DNA of 64,000 nucleotides, from NCBI GenBank assembly GCA_910574965.1, contig CAJTDB010000006.1:141118-205117 (forward strand), given 5' to 3'. The stretch comes from Lachnospiraceae bacterium. GTDB taxonomy: Bacteria > Bacillota > Clostridia > Lachnospirales > Lachnospiraceae. Every line of letters begins with the position of its first letter. Position 1 is the stretch's first letter. The notes below the pieces were generated by a model, which worked only from the letters and a program-made list of their open reading frames with translations, had not been told where the DNA came from and did no database searches. Both the position numbers and the translations under genes were made by a program. Below are positions 25,017-35,400 of the stretch, piece after piece.

Positions 25017-25772
25017 ATGGTATCATTTATTGGAGCAGGACCGGGAGATCCGGAGTTATTGACAATCAAAGGAAAAAGGATTATTGACCAGGCAGATGTG
25101 ATCATCTATGCGGGTTCTCTGGTAAATCCGCAGGTGCTTGCGGACGTAAAGAAAGGTGCCGTCATTCATAACAGTGCGGTCATGAATCTTGAGGAAGTGA
25201 TCGAAGTGATGAAAGACGCAGAAGAAAAAGGGCTGAAAGTGGCGCGGGTACATACAGGGGATCCGGCCATCTATGGGGCGCATCGGGAGCAGATGGACCG
25301 GCTGGACGAGCTTGGCATTGCGTATGAGGTCATTCCGGGAGTCAGCTCTTTCCTGGCAACAGCGGCGGTTCTAAAGAAAGAGTATACGCTTCCGGGCGTA
25401 AGTCAGACGGTAATCCTGACGCGTATGGAAGGGCGCACGCCCATGCCGCCGAAGGAAAAGCTTCTTGATCTGGCCAGTCACAATGCCACGATGATAATTT
25501 TTCTGAGTGTGGGGATGTTGGATGAGATGTCCGAAATCCTGCGTCAGGCGTATCGCCCGGAGACTCCTGTGGCAGTTGTCTATAAAGCCACATGGGAGGA
25601 CCAGAAGATTGTATACGGAGATCTGACGAATATTGCCGAACGGGTGCAGGAAGCCGGAATCAGGAAAACGGCTCTTACGGTGGTCGGAGATTTCCTGGGT
25701 GATGAGTATGAATTATCGAAGCTGTATGATAAGACATTTACAACGGAGTTCCGAAAGGGAGTGGACGGGTAA
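25017..25772 (+). CDS. cobM: (Cobalt-)precorrin-4 C11-methyltransferase
   Basis: This 251-residue SAM-dependent methyltransferase (CbiF in anaerobic organisms) methylates C11 of the corrin precursor. VSFIGAGPGDPELLTIKG at the N-terminus, IYAGSLVNP, VHTGDPAIYGA and VIPGVSSFLATAA are the tetrapyrrole-methylase blocks. It is the first gene of the riboswitch-controlled operon. ATG 25017 follows CAGGAG by five bases, and the stop codon overlaps the hemA start by one base. Confidence 0.95.
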   Translation: MVSFIGAGPGDPELLTIKGKRIIDQADVIIYAGSLVNPQVLADVKKGAVIHNSAVMNLEEVIEVMKDAEEKGLKVARVHTGDPAIYGAHREQMDRLDELGIAYEVIPGVSSFLATAAVLKKEYTLPGVSQTVILTRMEGRTPMPPKEKLLDLASHNATMIIFLSVGMLDEMSEILRQAYRPETPVAVVYKATWEDQKIVYGDLTNIAERVQEAGIRKTALTVVGDFLGDEYELSKLYDKTFTTEFRKGVDG

Positions 25773-26950
25773 TGGGAATCTCACTGATCAGCATCAGCCA
25801 TCAGAATGCACCGCTTGCCATTCGGGAGCTGTTTGCTTTTCCCGAAATGGTGCAGAAGGATTTTATGCATCAGATGCTGGAACAAGGATATGCAAAAGAA
25901 TGCGTAATGATCAGCACCTGCAACCGAACAGAGGTTTATACGTATTCTGAGCGGACCGAGAGCAATTTTACGGATATGCAGAATCTGCTGCTGGAGTTTG
26001 CAGAGGCGTCAGAGGCGGAAGGCATCGGCGATCATGTGCGGTTTTACAGCGGAACGAAGGCAGTAAAGCATCTGTTCCGTGTGGCAGCGGGGCTGGATTC
26101 TATGGTCATGGGAGAAGATCAGATTCTCGGTCAGGTAAAGAGGGCGCATGAGCAGGCCCGGCAGAACGGGACTTGTGATGTATATTTGAACACTCTGTTC
26201 CGGTATGCGGTGACGGCAGCAAAGAAAGTGAAGACAAAGACGGATCTGTCCCGTACTACCATATCTATGGCGACTATGGCCATTAAGGCGGCGGAACAGG
26301 TGCTGGGATCCCTGCATGAGAAAAATGTCATGCTCATTGGGGCTTCCGGGAAAATCGGAAGCGTGGTGCTGAAAAATCTTCAGTGCATCGAGGGAGCAAG
26401 AGTATATATTACCTCCAGGAACATGCAGCAGGCCAGGGAGGACCGGCACCATAAGATTTCTTATCAGATTATGGAATATGAGGGCAGGTACGGGCTGATC
26501 GATGATATGGATGTGGTAATCAGCGCTACCAGCAGCCCCCATTATACACTGACCTATGAAAAACTGGCAAAGAATCTGAAGACGTCAAAGACGAGAGTGC
26601 TTGTGGATTTGGCTGTTCCTATTGACATCGAGGCAAAGACCGAGTGGCTTCCGGGAGTGAGACGTTATGATGTGGATGATTTTACGGAGCTGGCAAGGGC
26701 GAACAATGAGAAAAAGCAGCATGAGGTGCTGGCGGCAGATCAGATCCTGGAGGAATGCCGGCTGGATTTTGAGCGGTGGATGGTATTCCAGCAGGCTCTT
26801 CCGCAGATTGCCCGGATGAAGGAGTGGATGATCCGGGAGGCCGGGCGGAAGGGCTTTGAAAAAGCAATAGACAAGATGTTCTATCAGATCCGAGATCATT
26901 CTAATCCGGAGGATCTGAAGAAATTTTTTGAACATATAAAATTGGACTAA
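25772..26950 (+). CDS. hemA: Glutamyl-tRNA reductase
   Basis: This 392-residue enzyme reduces glutamyl-tRNA to glutamate-1-semialdehyde, the first committed step of the C5 route to tetrapyrroles. The thioester Cys is in MISTCNRTEVY, the substrate-site motif in GLDSMVMGEDQILGQV, and the NADPH-binding motif in MLIGASGKIGSVVLKNL. The protein is slightly shorter than typical (about 420), the C-terminal dimerisation region being compact. Its ATG overlaps the cobM stop. Its own TAA stop (26948-26950) is formed by the first bases of hairpin array 2. Sitting under the cobalamin riboswitch ties tetrapyrrole entry to B12 demand. Confidence 0.94.
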   Translation: MGISLISISHQNAPLAIRELFAFPEMVQKDFMHQMLEQGYAKECVMISTCNRTEVYTYSERTESNFTDMQNLLLEFAEASEAEGIGDHVRFYSGTKAVKHLFRVAAGLDSMVMGEDQILGQVKRAHEQARQNGTCDVYLNTLFRYAVTAAKKVKTKTDLSRTTISMATMAIKAAEQVLGSLHEKNVMLIGASGKIGSVVLKNLQCIEGARVYITSRNMQQAREDRHHKISYQIMEYEGRYGLIDDMDVVISATSSPHYTLTYEKLAKNLKTSKTRVLVDLAVPIDIEAKTEWLPGVRRYDVDDFTELARANNEKKQHEVLAADQILEECRLDFERWMVFQQALPQIARMKEWMIREAGRKGFEKAIDKMFYQIRDHSNPEDLKKFFEHIKLD

Positions 26951-27258
26951 AACAGCATCTGCGCAAGAAACTCCGGGAAAGATTTTTGGTCACGAAGGGG
27001 ACAAAAATGTTTCTAGACGAAGGGAGTTTCTTACGCGGATGCGGAACTCTAAAACAGCATCTGCATAAGAAACTCCAGGAAATATTTTTGGTCACGAAGG
27101 GGACAAAAATATTTCCAGACATAAGGGAGTTTCTTATGCGGATGCGGAACTCTAAAACAGCATCTGCATAAGAAACTCCAGGAAATATTTTTGGTCACGA
27201 AGGGGACAAAAATATTTCCAGACATAAGGGAGTTTCTTATGCGGATGCGGAACTCTAA
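26948..27258 (+). repeat. Hairpin array 2: three tandem units of about 103 bp ahead of cbiH
   Basis: Units run 26948-27049 (102 bp), 27050-27152 and 27153-27255 (103 bp each). GGAACTCTAA tags lie at 27043, 27146 and 27249, the last leading into TAGGAG, the ribosome binding site of the next gene. Units 2 and 3 are essentially identical; unit 1 is diverged. In units 2 and 3 GCATCTGCATAAGAAACTCC pairs over 20 positions with GGAGTTTCTTATGCGGATGC (one wobble), and GGAAATATTTTTG pairs with CAAAAATATTTCC inside. This occupies the whole interval between hemA and cbiH; no T tract follows any hairpin. Confidence 0.92.
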
Positions 27259-27272
27259 TAGGAGACAAAACA

Positions 27273-28004
27273 ATGGGAAAATTATACGTAGTAGGCTTCG
27301 GCCCCGGCGGATATGAGCATATGACATCCAAAGCCATTGACGTGATCGAAAAGGCGGATGTAGTGACCGGTTACACGACTTATGTAAATATATTGAAGGA
27401 GTATTTTCCGGATAAGACATACATCGCTACGCCGATGATGCAGGAAGTAAAGCGCTGTGAGATGGCGGTGGAAGAGGCACAGAAGGACCAGACCGTGGCT
27501 ATGGTGTCCAGCGGGGACAGCGGGATCTACGGGATGGCAGGAATCATCTATCAGGTGGCTGAGGAGAAGGGAGCGGATATCGAGATCGAGACCGTACCAG
27601 GGGTGACAGCAGCCAGCGCGGCAGCTTCCGTGCTTGGCGCGCCGCTTATGCACGATTTTGCGGTGATCAGCCTAAGTGATCTGATGACGCCCCTTTCTCT
27701 GATTATGAAGCGGGTAGACTGTGCAGGACAGGGAGATCTGATCGTCTGCCTCTATAATCCCAAGAGCAGGAAGCGGACCGGATATGTGGAACAGGCAGCG
27801 GGTATCCTGATGAAATACCGCAGGCAGGAGACGCCTGTGGGAATCGTGCGGAATGCAGGACGTAAGGACGAGGAGTGCTGTATTACGACACTGGCGGAGC
27901 TGAAGGACGCGAAAATTGACATGTTCAGCGTAGTCATTATCGGAAATTCACAAACATACGTTCGAAATGAACGCATGATTACGCCCAGAGGATATACACT
28001 GTAA
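27273..28004 (+). CDS. cobJ: (Cobalt-)precorrin-3B C17-methyltransferase
   Basis: The 243-residue SAM methyltransferase (CbiH type) methylates C17 and drives ring contraction in the anaerobic corrin pathway. KLYVVGFGPGGYEHMTSKA, GYTTYVN, SSGDSGIYGMAG, TVPGVTAASAAASVLGAPL and FLYNPKSRKR-like LYNPKSRKRTGY are the family blocks. The ATG follows TAGGAGACAAAACA, with TAGGAG placed at the very end of hairpin array 2. It is followed after 13 bases by the hemC fusion. Confidence 0.95.
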   Translation: MGKLYVVGFGPGGYEHMTSKAIDVIEKADVVTGYTTYVNILKEYFPDKTYIATPMMQEVKRCEMAVEEAQKDQTVAMVSSGDSGIYGMAGIIYQVAEEKGADIEIETVPGVTAASAAASVLGAPLMHDFAVISLSDLMTPLSLIMKRVDCAGQGDLIVCLYNPKSRKRTGYVEQAAGILMKYRRQETPVGIVRNAGRKDEECCITTLAELKDAKIDMFSVVIIGNSQTYVRNERMITPRGYTL

Positions 28005-28017
28005 AAGGGGAGGCGCT

Positions 28018-30411
28018 ATGCAGAGAGTGATTCGAATCGGGACCAGGAAAAGCCGGCTGGCGCTGGTCCAGACGGATATCGTGAAGAGGAAGATAGAAGA
28101 AGCATTTCCGGATATCCGGGCGGAAGTGGTGGAGATGTCCACAAAAGGAGACGAACTGCTGGACCGCTCCTTAACTTCTTTCGGCGGAAAAGGGGTATTT
28201 ACCAGAGAGCTGGAGGAGGCTTTGCTGGATGGGAAGATTGATCTGGCAGTCCACAGTGCCAAAGATATGCCTATGGAATTTCCGGAAGGACTGGGAATCG
28301 GAGCAGTCCTTGCCAGGGGGGCAGTGGAGGACGTTATCGTCACCAGGGACGGTACGGCGTTAAAAGATTTAAAGCCGGGCAGTGTCATAGGAACCAGCAG
28401 TCTGCGCCGGGAACTGCAGATTAAGGCGGCCAATCCGCTGGTGCTGGTTCGCATGAACCGCGGAAATGTACAGACCAGGCTTCGAAAGCTGTCAGAAGGA
28501 CAGTTCGATGCCATTGTACTGGCGGCAGCAGGTCTGGAACGGCTGGAACTTATGAATGACGGTAAGTATTATTATGAGAAACTGGACACTTCTGTCTGTC
28601 TTCCGGCGGCGGGGCAGGCCATTCTGGCGGTGGAGAGCCGGAACAACGATCTGACAGAAGTGCTCCGTGTCATCCACGATCCTGGGGCGGCTGTGTCCCT
28701 GTATGCGGAGCGGGCGTATCTGTCAGCCATCGGCGGAAGCTGCAATGCACCGGCGGCGGCGCTGTCGCGACTTTCCGGTGAAAAGCTTACCATGGAAGTG
28801 TTATTTGCCCCGGACGGAAGACATTTAAAACGGGTGTCCGGGGAGCGGGTGACCGGACTGGATCTGTCGGAAGCAGAGTGCCTGGGGCGTGAGCTGGCGG
28901 CAAAAATCTGCCAGGGAAAAGTGTGGCTTGTAGGCGCCGGACCAGGAGATCGGGAACTGGTAACTCAGAAATGCCTGTCCTGTATCCGGCAGGCAGATGT
29001 GATCATTTATGACAGTCTTGCCACGGATGCTCTTTTGCATGAGGCGGGCAGAGATGCAGAACTGATCTATGCGGGAAAACGTGCCTCGAACCATCATCTG
29101 AAACAGGAGGAAACGAACGGTCTTCTTATCAGAAAGGCGAGAGAAGGAAAGAATGTAGTGCGTTTAAAAGGCGGGGATCCCTTTATCTTTGGCCGGGGTG
29201 CGGAGGAAGCACAGGAACTGAAAAAAGCAGGAATTGCTTTTGAGATTGTGCCGGGAGTATCCTCCTGCTACGGAGCGCCGGCCTATGCGGGGATTCCGGT
29301 GACGCACCGGGATTATGCGTCTTCTTTTCATGTAATTACCGGGCATGAGGGTGCCCATAAGGACAGTGAAGTGCTGGATTATGGGACGCTGGCGAAGGAG
29401 GAAGGAACGCTTGTCTTTTTGATGGGGCTGAAAAATCTTCCCAATATTGTGAAAAATTTAACAGAAAAGGGCAAACATCCGGACACACCGGCTGCCGTCA
29501 TTCAGGAAGGAACTACCAGCCGGCAGAAAGTAGTGACCGGGACTCTTCGTACCATTGTGGAGGAGGCGGCGCGGGGCGGTATCCGAACTCCGGCGATTAC
29601 CGTGGTAGGAGATGTGGTTTCCCTGGAAAAAGAAATCCCGTGGTACGGCCATGGACCTCTTTTTGGCCGTCGGGTGCTGGTGACGGGAACGAAGAAAATG
29701 ACAGCTCGTCAGAGGCGTGTGTTAGAGGCGGAAGGGGCGGAAGTGATTTCCCTGGGGCTGATCGAAACGAAGCCTCTGGCAGCAGAAAAGCTGGCGGCAG
29801 CAGCGGACAGGCTTTCGGAATATACCTGGATCGTATTTACGAGCAGCAACGGTGTGGATGCGTTCTTTGACTGTCTTTTCCATATGGAAAAGGATGTCCG
29901 GTGCCTGGCGGGCCTTCGATTCGCGGTGATTGGAGAGGGAACGAAACGCGCGCTGGCGGCAAAGGGCATCCAGGCGGATTTTGTTCCTTCTAAGTACAGC
30001 AGCCGGGATCTGTCGGCGGAATGGGTTCCAACGCTTACCAAAAAGGACCGGGTGCTGCTTCTGAGAGCCGAGGAGGCGTCTCCGGAGCTGAATGAAGCGC
30101 TTACAGAGTCAGGGATCGCCTATGAAGCGCTGGCGGTCTACCATACGGCGGTGGATATGCAAAAGAAAGAGGAATTGAACCGGATCCTTCCGGAAGCAGA
30201 CTATGTGACCTTTGCCAGTGCTTCGGCGGTGAAGGCATTTGCTTCCATGACGGAAGCGGGAACATGGACGGCAAAAGCAGTCTGTATCGGGCCGGTGACA
30301 GAAAAGGCTGCCCGGACAGCGGGAATCCCGGTATATCAGTCTGCGGTAGAGTATACGGCAGAAGGGATGCGGGACGTGCTTTTGTACGACGCAGTACATG
30401 CGAAAGGATAA
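28018..30411 (+). CDS. hemC: Trifunctional HemC-CobA-HemD fusion: porphobilinogen deaminase, uroporphyrinogen-III methyltransferase, uroporphyrinogen-III synthase
   Basis: The 797-residue protein joins three consecutive steps. Residues 1 to about 290 are hydroxymethylbilane synthase (RIGTRKSRLALVQTD, with the dipyrromethane-binding Cys242 in IGGSCNAPAAA). About 300-545 is the SAM-dependent uroporphyrinogen-III C2,C7-methyltransferase (VWLVGAGPGDRELVTQK, RLKGGDPFIFGRGAEE, VPGVSSCYGAPAYAGIPVTH). About 548-797 is uroporphyrinogen-III synthase (GRRVLVTGTKKM, FTSSNGVDAFF, FASASAVKAFA). It turns porphobilinogen into precorrin-2 in one chain, and precorrin-2 is the branch to cobalamin and siroheme. 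No frame break is seen. Two-domain CobA-HemD fusions are common in clostridia; the three-way version is less so. Confidence 0.95.
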   Translation: MQRVIRIGTRKSRLALVQTDIVKRKIEEAFPDIRAEVVEMSTKGDELLDRSLTSFGGKGVFTRELEEALLDGKIDLAVHSAKDMPMEFPEGLGIGAVLARGAVEDVIVTRDGTALKDLKPGSVIGTSSLRRELQIKAANPLVLVRMNRGNVQTRLRKLSEGQFDAIVLAAAGLERLELMNDGKYYYEKLDTSVCLPAAGQAILAVESRNNDLTEVLRVIHDPGAAVSLYAERAYLSAIGGSCNAPAAALSRLSGEKLTMEVLFAPDGRHLKRVSGERVTGLDLSEAECLGRELAAKICQGKVWLVGAGPGDRELVTQKCLSCIRQADVIIYDSLATDALLHEAGRDAELIYAGKRASNHHLKQEETNGLLIRKAREGKNVVRLKGGDPFIFGRGAEEAQELKKAGIAFEIVPGVSSCYGAPAYAGIPVTHRDYASSFHVITGHEGAHKDSEVLDYGTLAKEEGTLVFLMGLKNLPNIVKNLTEKGKHPDTPAAVIQEGTTSRQKVVTGTLRTIVEEAARGGIRTPAITVVGDVVSLEKEIPWYGHGPLFGRRVLVTGTKKMTARQRRVLEAEGAEVISLGLIETKPLAAEKLAAAADRLSEYTWIVFTSSNGVDAFFDCLFHMEKDVRCLAGLRFAVIGEGTKRALAAKGIQADFVPSKYSSRDLSAEWVPTLTKKDRVLLLRAEEASPELNEALTESGIAYEALAVYHTAVDMQKKEELNRILPEADYVTFASASAVKAFASMTEAGTWTAKAVCIGPVTEKAARTAGIPVYQSAVEYTAEGMRDVLLYDAVHAKG

Positions 30412-30419
30412 AAGAAACT

Positions 30420-31475
30420 ATGGAATTGCTGCATGGGGGAAATATTTATGACGAGGATCTGAAGGAAAAGTGCGGGGGACAAAAGCTTCTGGATTTTTCT
30501 GCCAATATCAATCCCCTTGGAATGCCGGACAGCGTGCGTCTTGCAGTGCTGCATGCGCTGAAGGATGCGGTGCATTATCCGGATCCGCTCTGCCGAAAAT
30601 TAAAGTCTGCGCTGTCCGCCGAGTATGGGCTTAAAGAAGAGCATTTTATCTGCGGAAACGGAGGGGCGGATCTAATCTATCGGCTGGTCTATGCCCTCCG
30701 TCCCAAAAGGGCGCTTTTGACAGCGCCTTCCTTCGCGGAATACGAGGAGGCGCTGAAGCAAACAGATACCCAATGTGTTTTCTACCAGATGCAGGAGAAT
30801 CTGGAGGTAGAGCAGGAAATTCTGAAATACATGGATGCATCACCGGACGTGATGTTTCTCTGTAATCCAAACAATCCCACCGGGCTTTTGATCCATCCAA
30901 AGCTGCTTGTGCGTATTCTGGAAAAGGCGGCGCATCAGAAGACTGTGCTGGTGCTGGATGAGTGCTTTCTGGACTTTACCGGTCAGGAGGAGCGTTCGCT
31001 CATTTCTTATATCAGGGAGACGCCGTATCTCTTTATCCTGAAATCCTTCACGAAAATGTATGCCATGCCGGGGATCCGTTTAGGTTACGGCATCAGCGGG
31101 AACCGGACGCTTCTGGACCGTATGGAAGCTGCGGGGCAGTGCTGGGGGGTCAGTGTGTTAGCCAGTGAAGCCGGCATCGCGGCACTGAAAGAAAAGGAGT
31201 ACCGAAAACGGGCGGTTCGTCTGGTGCGGGAGGAACGGGCCTGGCTGAAGAAAGAGCTGGAGGCTGCAGGATGCAGCGTGTGGGACGGACAGGCAGATTA
31301 TCTGTTCTTCCGGGTTCCGGAAGTGTATGATCTGTATGAGCGTCTGGTGCCCTATGGGATCCTGATCCGGCGGTGCGGCAACTATCGGGGATTAGACGGG
31401 ACCTGCTACCGGACTGCGGTAAAAGACCATGCGGCCAACAGAACGCTTGTGGAAGCGATAAAAAAGGTGCTGTGA
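30420..31475 (+). CDS. cobD: Threonine-phosphate decarboxylase (CobD type), PLP-dependent
   Basis: The 351-residue protein is an aminotransferase-fold PLP enzyme. The N-terminus MELLHGGNIYDEDLKE and DFSANINPLG are the hallmark of L-threonine-O-3-phosphate decarboxylase, which makes the aminopropanol phosphate arm of cobalamin. CNPNNPTGLL and the PLP lysine in LKSFTKMYAMPGIRLGY are clear. A histidinol-phosphate aminotransferase is excluded by the N-terminal signature and context. It starts nine bases after the hemC fusion. Confidence 0.9.
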   Translation: MELLHGGNIYDEDLKEKCGGQKLLDFSANINPLGMPDSVRLAVLHALKDAVHYPDPLCRKLKSALSAEYGLKEEHFICGNGGADLIYRLVYALRPKRALLTAPSFAEYEEALKQTDTQCVFYQMQENLEVEQEILKYMDASPDVMFLCNPNNPTGLLIHPKLLVRILEKAAHQKTVLVLDECFLDFTGQEERSLISYIRETPYLFILKSFTKMYAMPGIRLGYGISGNRTLLDRMEAAGQCWGVSVLASEAGIAALKEKEYRKRAVRLVREERAWLKKELEAAGCSVWDGQADYLFFRVPEVYDLYERLVPYGILIRRCGNYRGLDGTCYRTAVKDHAANRTLVEAIKKVL

Positions 31476-31538
31476 TACCAGCAGGAGGAACAGGCCGGAT
31501 ATCCGAAAAAAGATTTTAGAAAAGAGAAAGGAGCGGGT

Positions 31539-32426
31539 ATGATGCAGGAGCAGGAGAAAAGAACAGAGGATCAGGAACTTTGGGAAGCGGTCTTTCGGAC
31601 GAAAGCGTACAAAAGGGAGTCCGAACGGTTTCTGCCGGAAGTTGTGGAGATTCAGGCGGTAGTCGGAGCCTGCGGATTTTCCGGAGGCAAAGCCGGGAAG
31701 GAAAAGCTTTGGAGTGCGTCAGTGGAACTGACCGCATGGAAAGATGAAAAAAGCGGGGAGATCTATAAAGGCGAATTTCTCTTAGGGACTGCGGCAGATG
31801 ACCGGCTTCTTCATCTGCTTCAGGAACAGGTAAAGGCGGATTCTATAATCCGGGCCAAGGTAAGGATAGACGAAGACAAAAAGCGTTTTCTGCTGCTGGA
31901 ATCTGTACAGGCCGGGGATGATCCTTCTCTGAAAGAGATTTTGAAAGAACAGATCCAAGAAGTTGCCATGGAAGTGGAAGGACTCGGAAGATTCCTTCTG
32001 GACCGTTCTGTAAACTGGTTTGCAGCAGCGGTGGACTGGATGGGAAAGGAAGTCGAACTTACATTCGATCAAGAGGAAGAAGAAGTTATGGAACATGCCA
32101 TCCGGACTGCAAAGGCACTGATGGCAGACCAGGCGGGATGGAACAGGCGCATACGGGAATACGCAGCAGATGAGCTGCTGGAGCTTGCCAACGAATGGGC
32201 GGCAGAAGATACCAATGAGGAAATGGTGGAAGTTTTAGATGAGATGGGAGAACTGCTGGTGAGCCGAAAACAGTTCATGGAGCGTATGGAGCTGGAAACC
32301 ATCAATGTGCTGGAAGACGAAGAGTTTGAGTTCTGGTTCAGAGACGGAGATATGTTCTGGGGGCATTCGATTCGCGTAAGCGGGAGTCTGAGCGGAAGAC
32401 TGGACGGAGCACATATCGAAGGCTGA
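31539..32426 (+). CDS. Unknown protein, DUF2262-like
   Basis: The 295-residue protein is acidic and soluble, without signal peptide or membrane segment. The C-terminal half (about 160-285) contains FDQEEEEVMEHAIRTAKALM and, near the end, FEFWFRDGDMFWGHSIRVSG, a pattern I associate with DUF2262. The N-terminal half has a small beta-rich region of no recognised family. AGAAAGGAG precedes the ATG-ATG start. It lies inside the cobalamin operon, 31 bases ahead of the giant DUF4132-like gene, and the pair have no known step in cobalamin synthesis. Confidence 0.7.
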   Translation: MMQEQEKRTEDQELWEAVFRTKAYKRESERFLPEVVEIQAVVGACGFSGGKAGKEKLWSASVELTAWKDEKSGEIYKGEFLLGTAADDRLLHLLQEQVKADSIIRAKVRIDEDKKRFLLLESVQAGDDPSLKEILKEQIQEVAMEVEGLGRFLLDRSVNWFAAAVDWMGKEVELTFDQEEEEVMEHAIRTAKALMADQAGWNRRIREYAADELLELANEWAAEDTNEEMVEVLDEMGELLVSRKQFMERMELETINVLEDEEFEFWFRDGDMFWGHSIRVSGSLSGRLDGAHIEG

Positions 32427-32457
32427 TGATGGGGTCTTCGGAGAAAGGGAGCGGCCA

Positions 32458-35400
32458 ATGGCAGAAAAGAAACCTTCATTTGCGGAAGCACTGATCATAG
32501 AGCTTCAGAAAAATTCCAAAGGACTGTCGAACATGGAACGCAGGCTTCTGCCTTCGGCAGACCGAAAGGGGGCGCTTTATCCTTATGTCAATATAGAGGC
32601 CCGTAACTGGATCGTAAGCCTTCTGGTTATGCGGGATGCCAGAAGGCCCAGTGAGATCTATCAGAAACATCTCTCCGGTCTGGTAAAGCTCTGTGTAGCA
32701 GAGAAGCATCAGGAAGAATTTTATTATGCACTGGATGAAATGAACCAGTTTCAGATGACCGGCGGACTTTATAGGAGAAGTTTGAGAAGCAAAAGCTATA
32801 CCCCCTTTGTGGATGACGGGATTCATCTTCTGTGGGCTTATGCAAGGCTGAAGACTTATGGGGCAGAGCTTTCAGATGTTCTGCGGGGAAATGTATCCTC
32901 AGAGATACAAAAAGATGCCAGAGAGGAGAGTTTCTGTTATGGCAGTATACTGGCCGCACAGATCGACCGGGGAGATCAGGAGGTCATAGAGGCCGTAAAA
33001 GAGATCCTTTTGGGGGAACAGAATACACTTATGATCTCTCATGAGTTGATCCGCGGCATTGTCAGAAGCAAAAATGAGGCGCTGTATCAGGTGCTTGGAG
33101 ACTTTCTGCTGGCGGCAAGGCTTCAGGAAGGTGCGCGCCAGGCAGTCTGCGAGACTATGGACGCAGGCCGGGCGGAAGCATTTCAGTATTTGTTTGGAAT
33201 CATCGAAGATCATGATCTTATTCGATATTCTTCTGTCAGGCGGGCAGTCAGTACATGGATTGGCATCTATGAAGCGGACAGCGTGGAAAGGGTAGCCAAT
33301 AAGCTTTTAAAAATGATGGGGCGCTGTCTCAGGGAGCCGGAATTTGCCGAAGAACAGCTACGGACGGAAGATTCCATCGGCATCTGCTGTGCCCTGTGGG
33401 CAAAAGGCTTTTATAATGCGGAGGAGGCAGTGCAGGCCATTGTCGGCCTGGCAGAGAACGGAACGAAAAATCAGATGATGATCGCTTCCTATTATATGGA
33501 GGCGCTGCAGAGCCGGCAGTTACAGCAGAAGGCGGCAAAAGGGATCTGGTTTTCCCATCCGGGAGATCTGGAGCTGGCGGCCTGCTATCTTATATATTTT
33601 CTGGGCGGGCATCCATGCGACCTGATGGGGAGTCTGCTGGAGTGCCAGAGCAGCGGCTGCTATCGATACAGTTATTCGCCTTCCTATGATAAAGGCGCTC
33701 CGCCTCGTCAGATAACGCCGAAGAAGCTGAACCTCACCGAAGAGGAAGCAAAGCAGACCTATAAGATTCTGAAGGATATGCTTCCCCTCCTCCCGAAGAA
33801 AGGCGTGGATCTGCATCCTTGTATGCTGCCTTCCGGATACCGGGTTCGGCTGACGCCTTCCGACGTGGCGGCGTCCATGTGCCTTCTGGCCTGGGTACTG
33901 CAGGAAGATGTGCTGCTGGACGAGGCGGCAGGGGTGATTCCTCTGATTGGAAGCGGAAGACATCTGGCGGCAAGACTTTTACTGCATCGCCCTCAATCGG
34001 ATATACGCAGAAACCTGCTCTTTGAACTTCTGAAAAATCCGGAGGAACATACGAGAAATGCAGCCTGTCAAATGGTAAGACGGCTTTCCCTCACAAAAGA
34101 AGATTTCCGCAGGATCGAAGCCAATATGCGGTACAAGAAAAGCCGTTCGAATACCATCAATCTGCTGAAACAGCAGGAGCCAACGGAGCTTCGGTTCTGT
34201 ATCTGCCGGCTGTTAAAAGAAAAATCAGAAGAAAGTCATATGGGGGCGCTGGAACTGTCCCTTCATTTGAAGAAAAGTCAGACAAAAGAGTATCAAAAGC
34301 TTCTGCCGGTATTAGAAGCATATGCAGATCCCTCAGAAAAAGAACAGCTTTTGCTGTCCGAACTGGTGGTACGCGGGAAGGCGGATACGGTTCAGCATCT
34401 TTTAAATACTCCGGGTTATGGACTTTACAACACGAAAAAAGAATGGACGATTCCGGAAGTCAGAGTAGATACCAGGGAAGCAGAACGGCTCTTTTTGTAT
34501 GGAGAAGATGTATGCAGAGGGATTTTTCAGAAGCTGGAAAAGCTGATAGAAGCTCATAAGGAACAGGAATACAAAGACTTTCGAGGGGAAGAGCAGCTCC
34601 TTGGTATCTGCCTGGAGTGGAACCGTTGTTTCATGAATTATGAGAAGGACTTTCCGCTGCGGGAACTGTGGGAAGATTTTTATGAAAAGGAGATAAGAAC
34701 ACCAAAGCTTCTGCTGGAAATGTATCTGTATTTGTGCTGTCTGGACCGGGAACAGGAATACCGGGAGGAAAAAGAGCTTTATCAAAAGGTATTCGGACAT
34801 CTGCCCTATGAAAAATTAGAACAACTGCCCCGATATGAGAAACAGATCAAAAATATCATCAGCGTATTGTATGACCGGTATGTGCCAAAGGAACTAAAAG
34901 GGCGCTGGGGCGTAAAGGGGACCGCGCGTTTTTATGAAGTGCTGGAAAAAGAGTTTCGGATCCGTACGGCAGACCATCGGTCAAAGCCAATCGTTTACCG
35001 CAGGGCAGCAAAACCTATTTTCCGGGAGATGGTTGGCTGGCTTCGGTATGCGCCGGATAAGGACTGGGCAAGTGCATTTGCTTTAAATGTTCGAATCGAA
35101 ATGGACATTGCTTTCTGCGTGCAGGCATATGTGCGGGGAATCTGGGACAAAGATATGCTGTACCGGGCATTTTTCAGCCGATGGGAACTAAAAGAGCTGG
35201 TGGCGGCAGTCAGTGCGGCAGAACTTCGGACTCCCCGCGCGAAGTGGAGTGTAAACTGGCATGCAGTCGAGCAGTTTTTCGGTCCCGGCAGGATTTTGGA
35301 GAAGAGCGGACAGCTCCGGTTTGATCGGATGGACGCTTCTATGCCGGAGATGAAACTGGCACACGAGCTTTACGAAGAGCTTATTTCTTTGATTCTGAAG

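Noticed and set aside
22441..27258. Tandem repeats as possible CRISPR arrays
   Set aside because: Whole units are repeated, including the parts that would be spacers, the unit is a large palindrome, and no cas genes are present.
26948..27258. The hairpins as intrinsic terminators
   Set aside because: No T tract follows any of the hairpins; they are followed by the GGAACT tag and a ribosome binding site.
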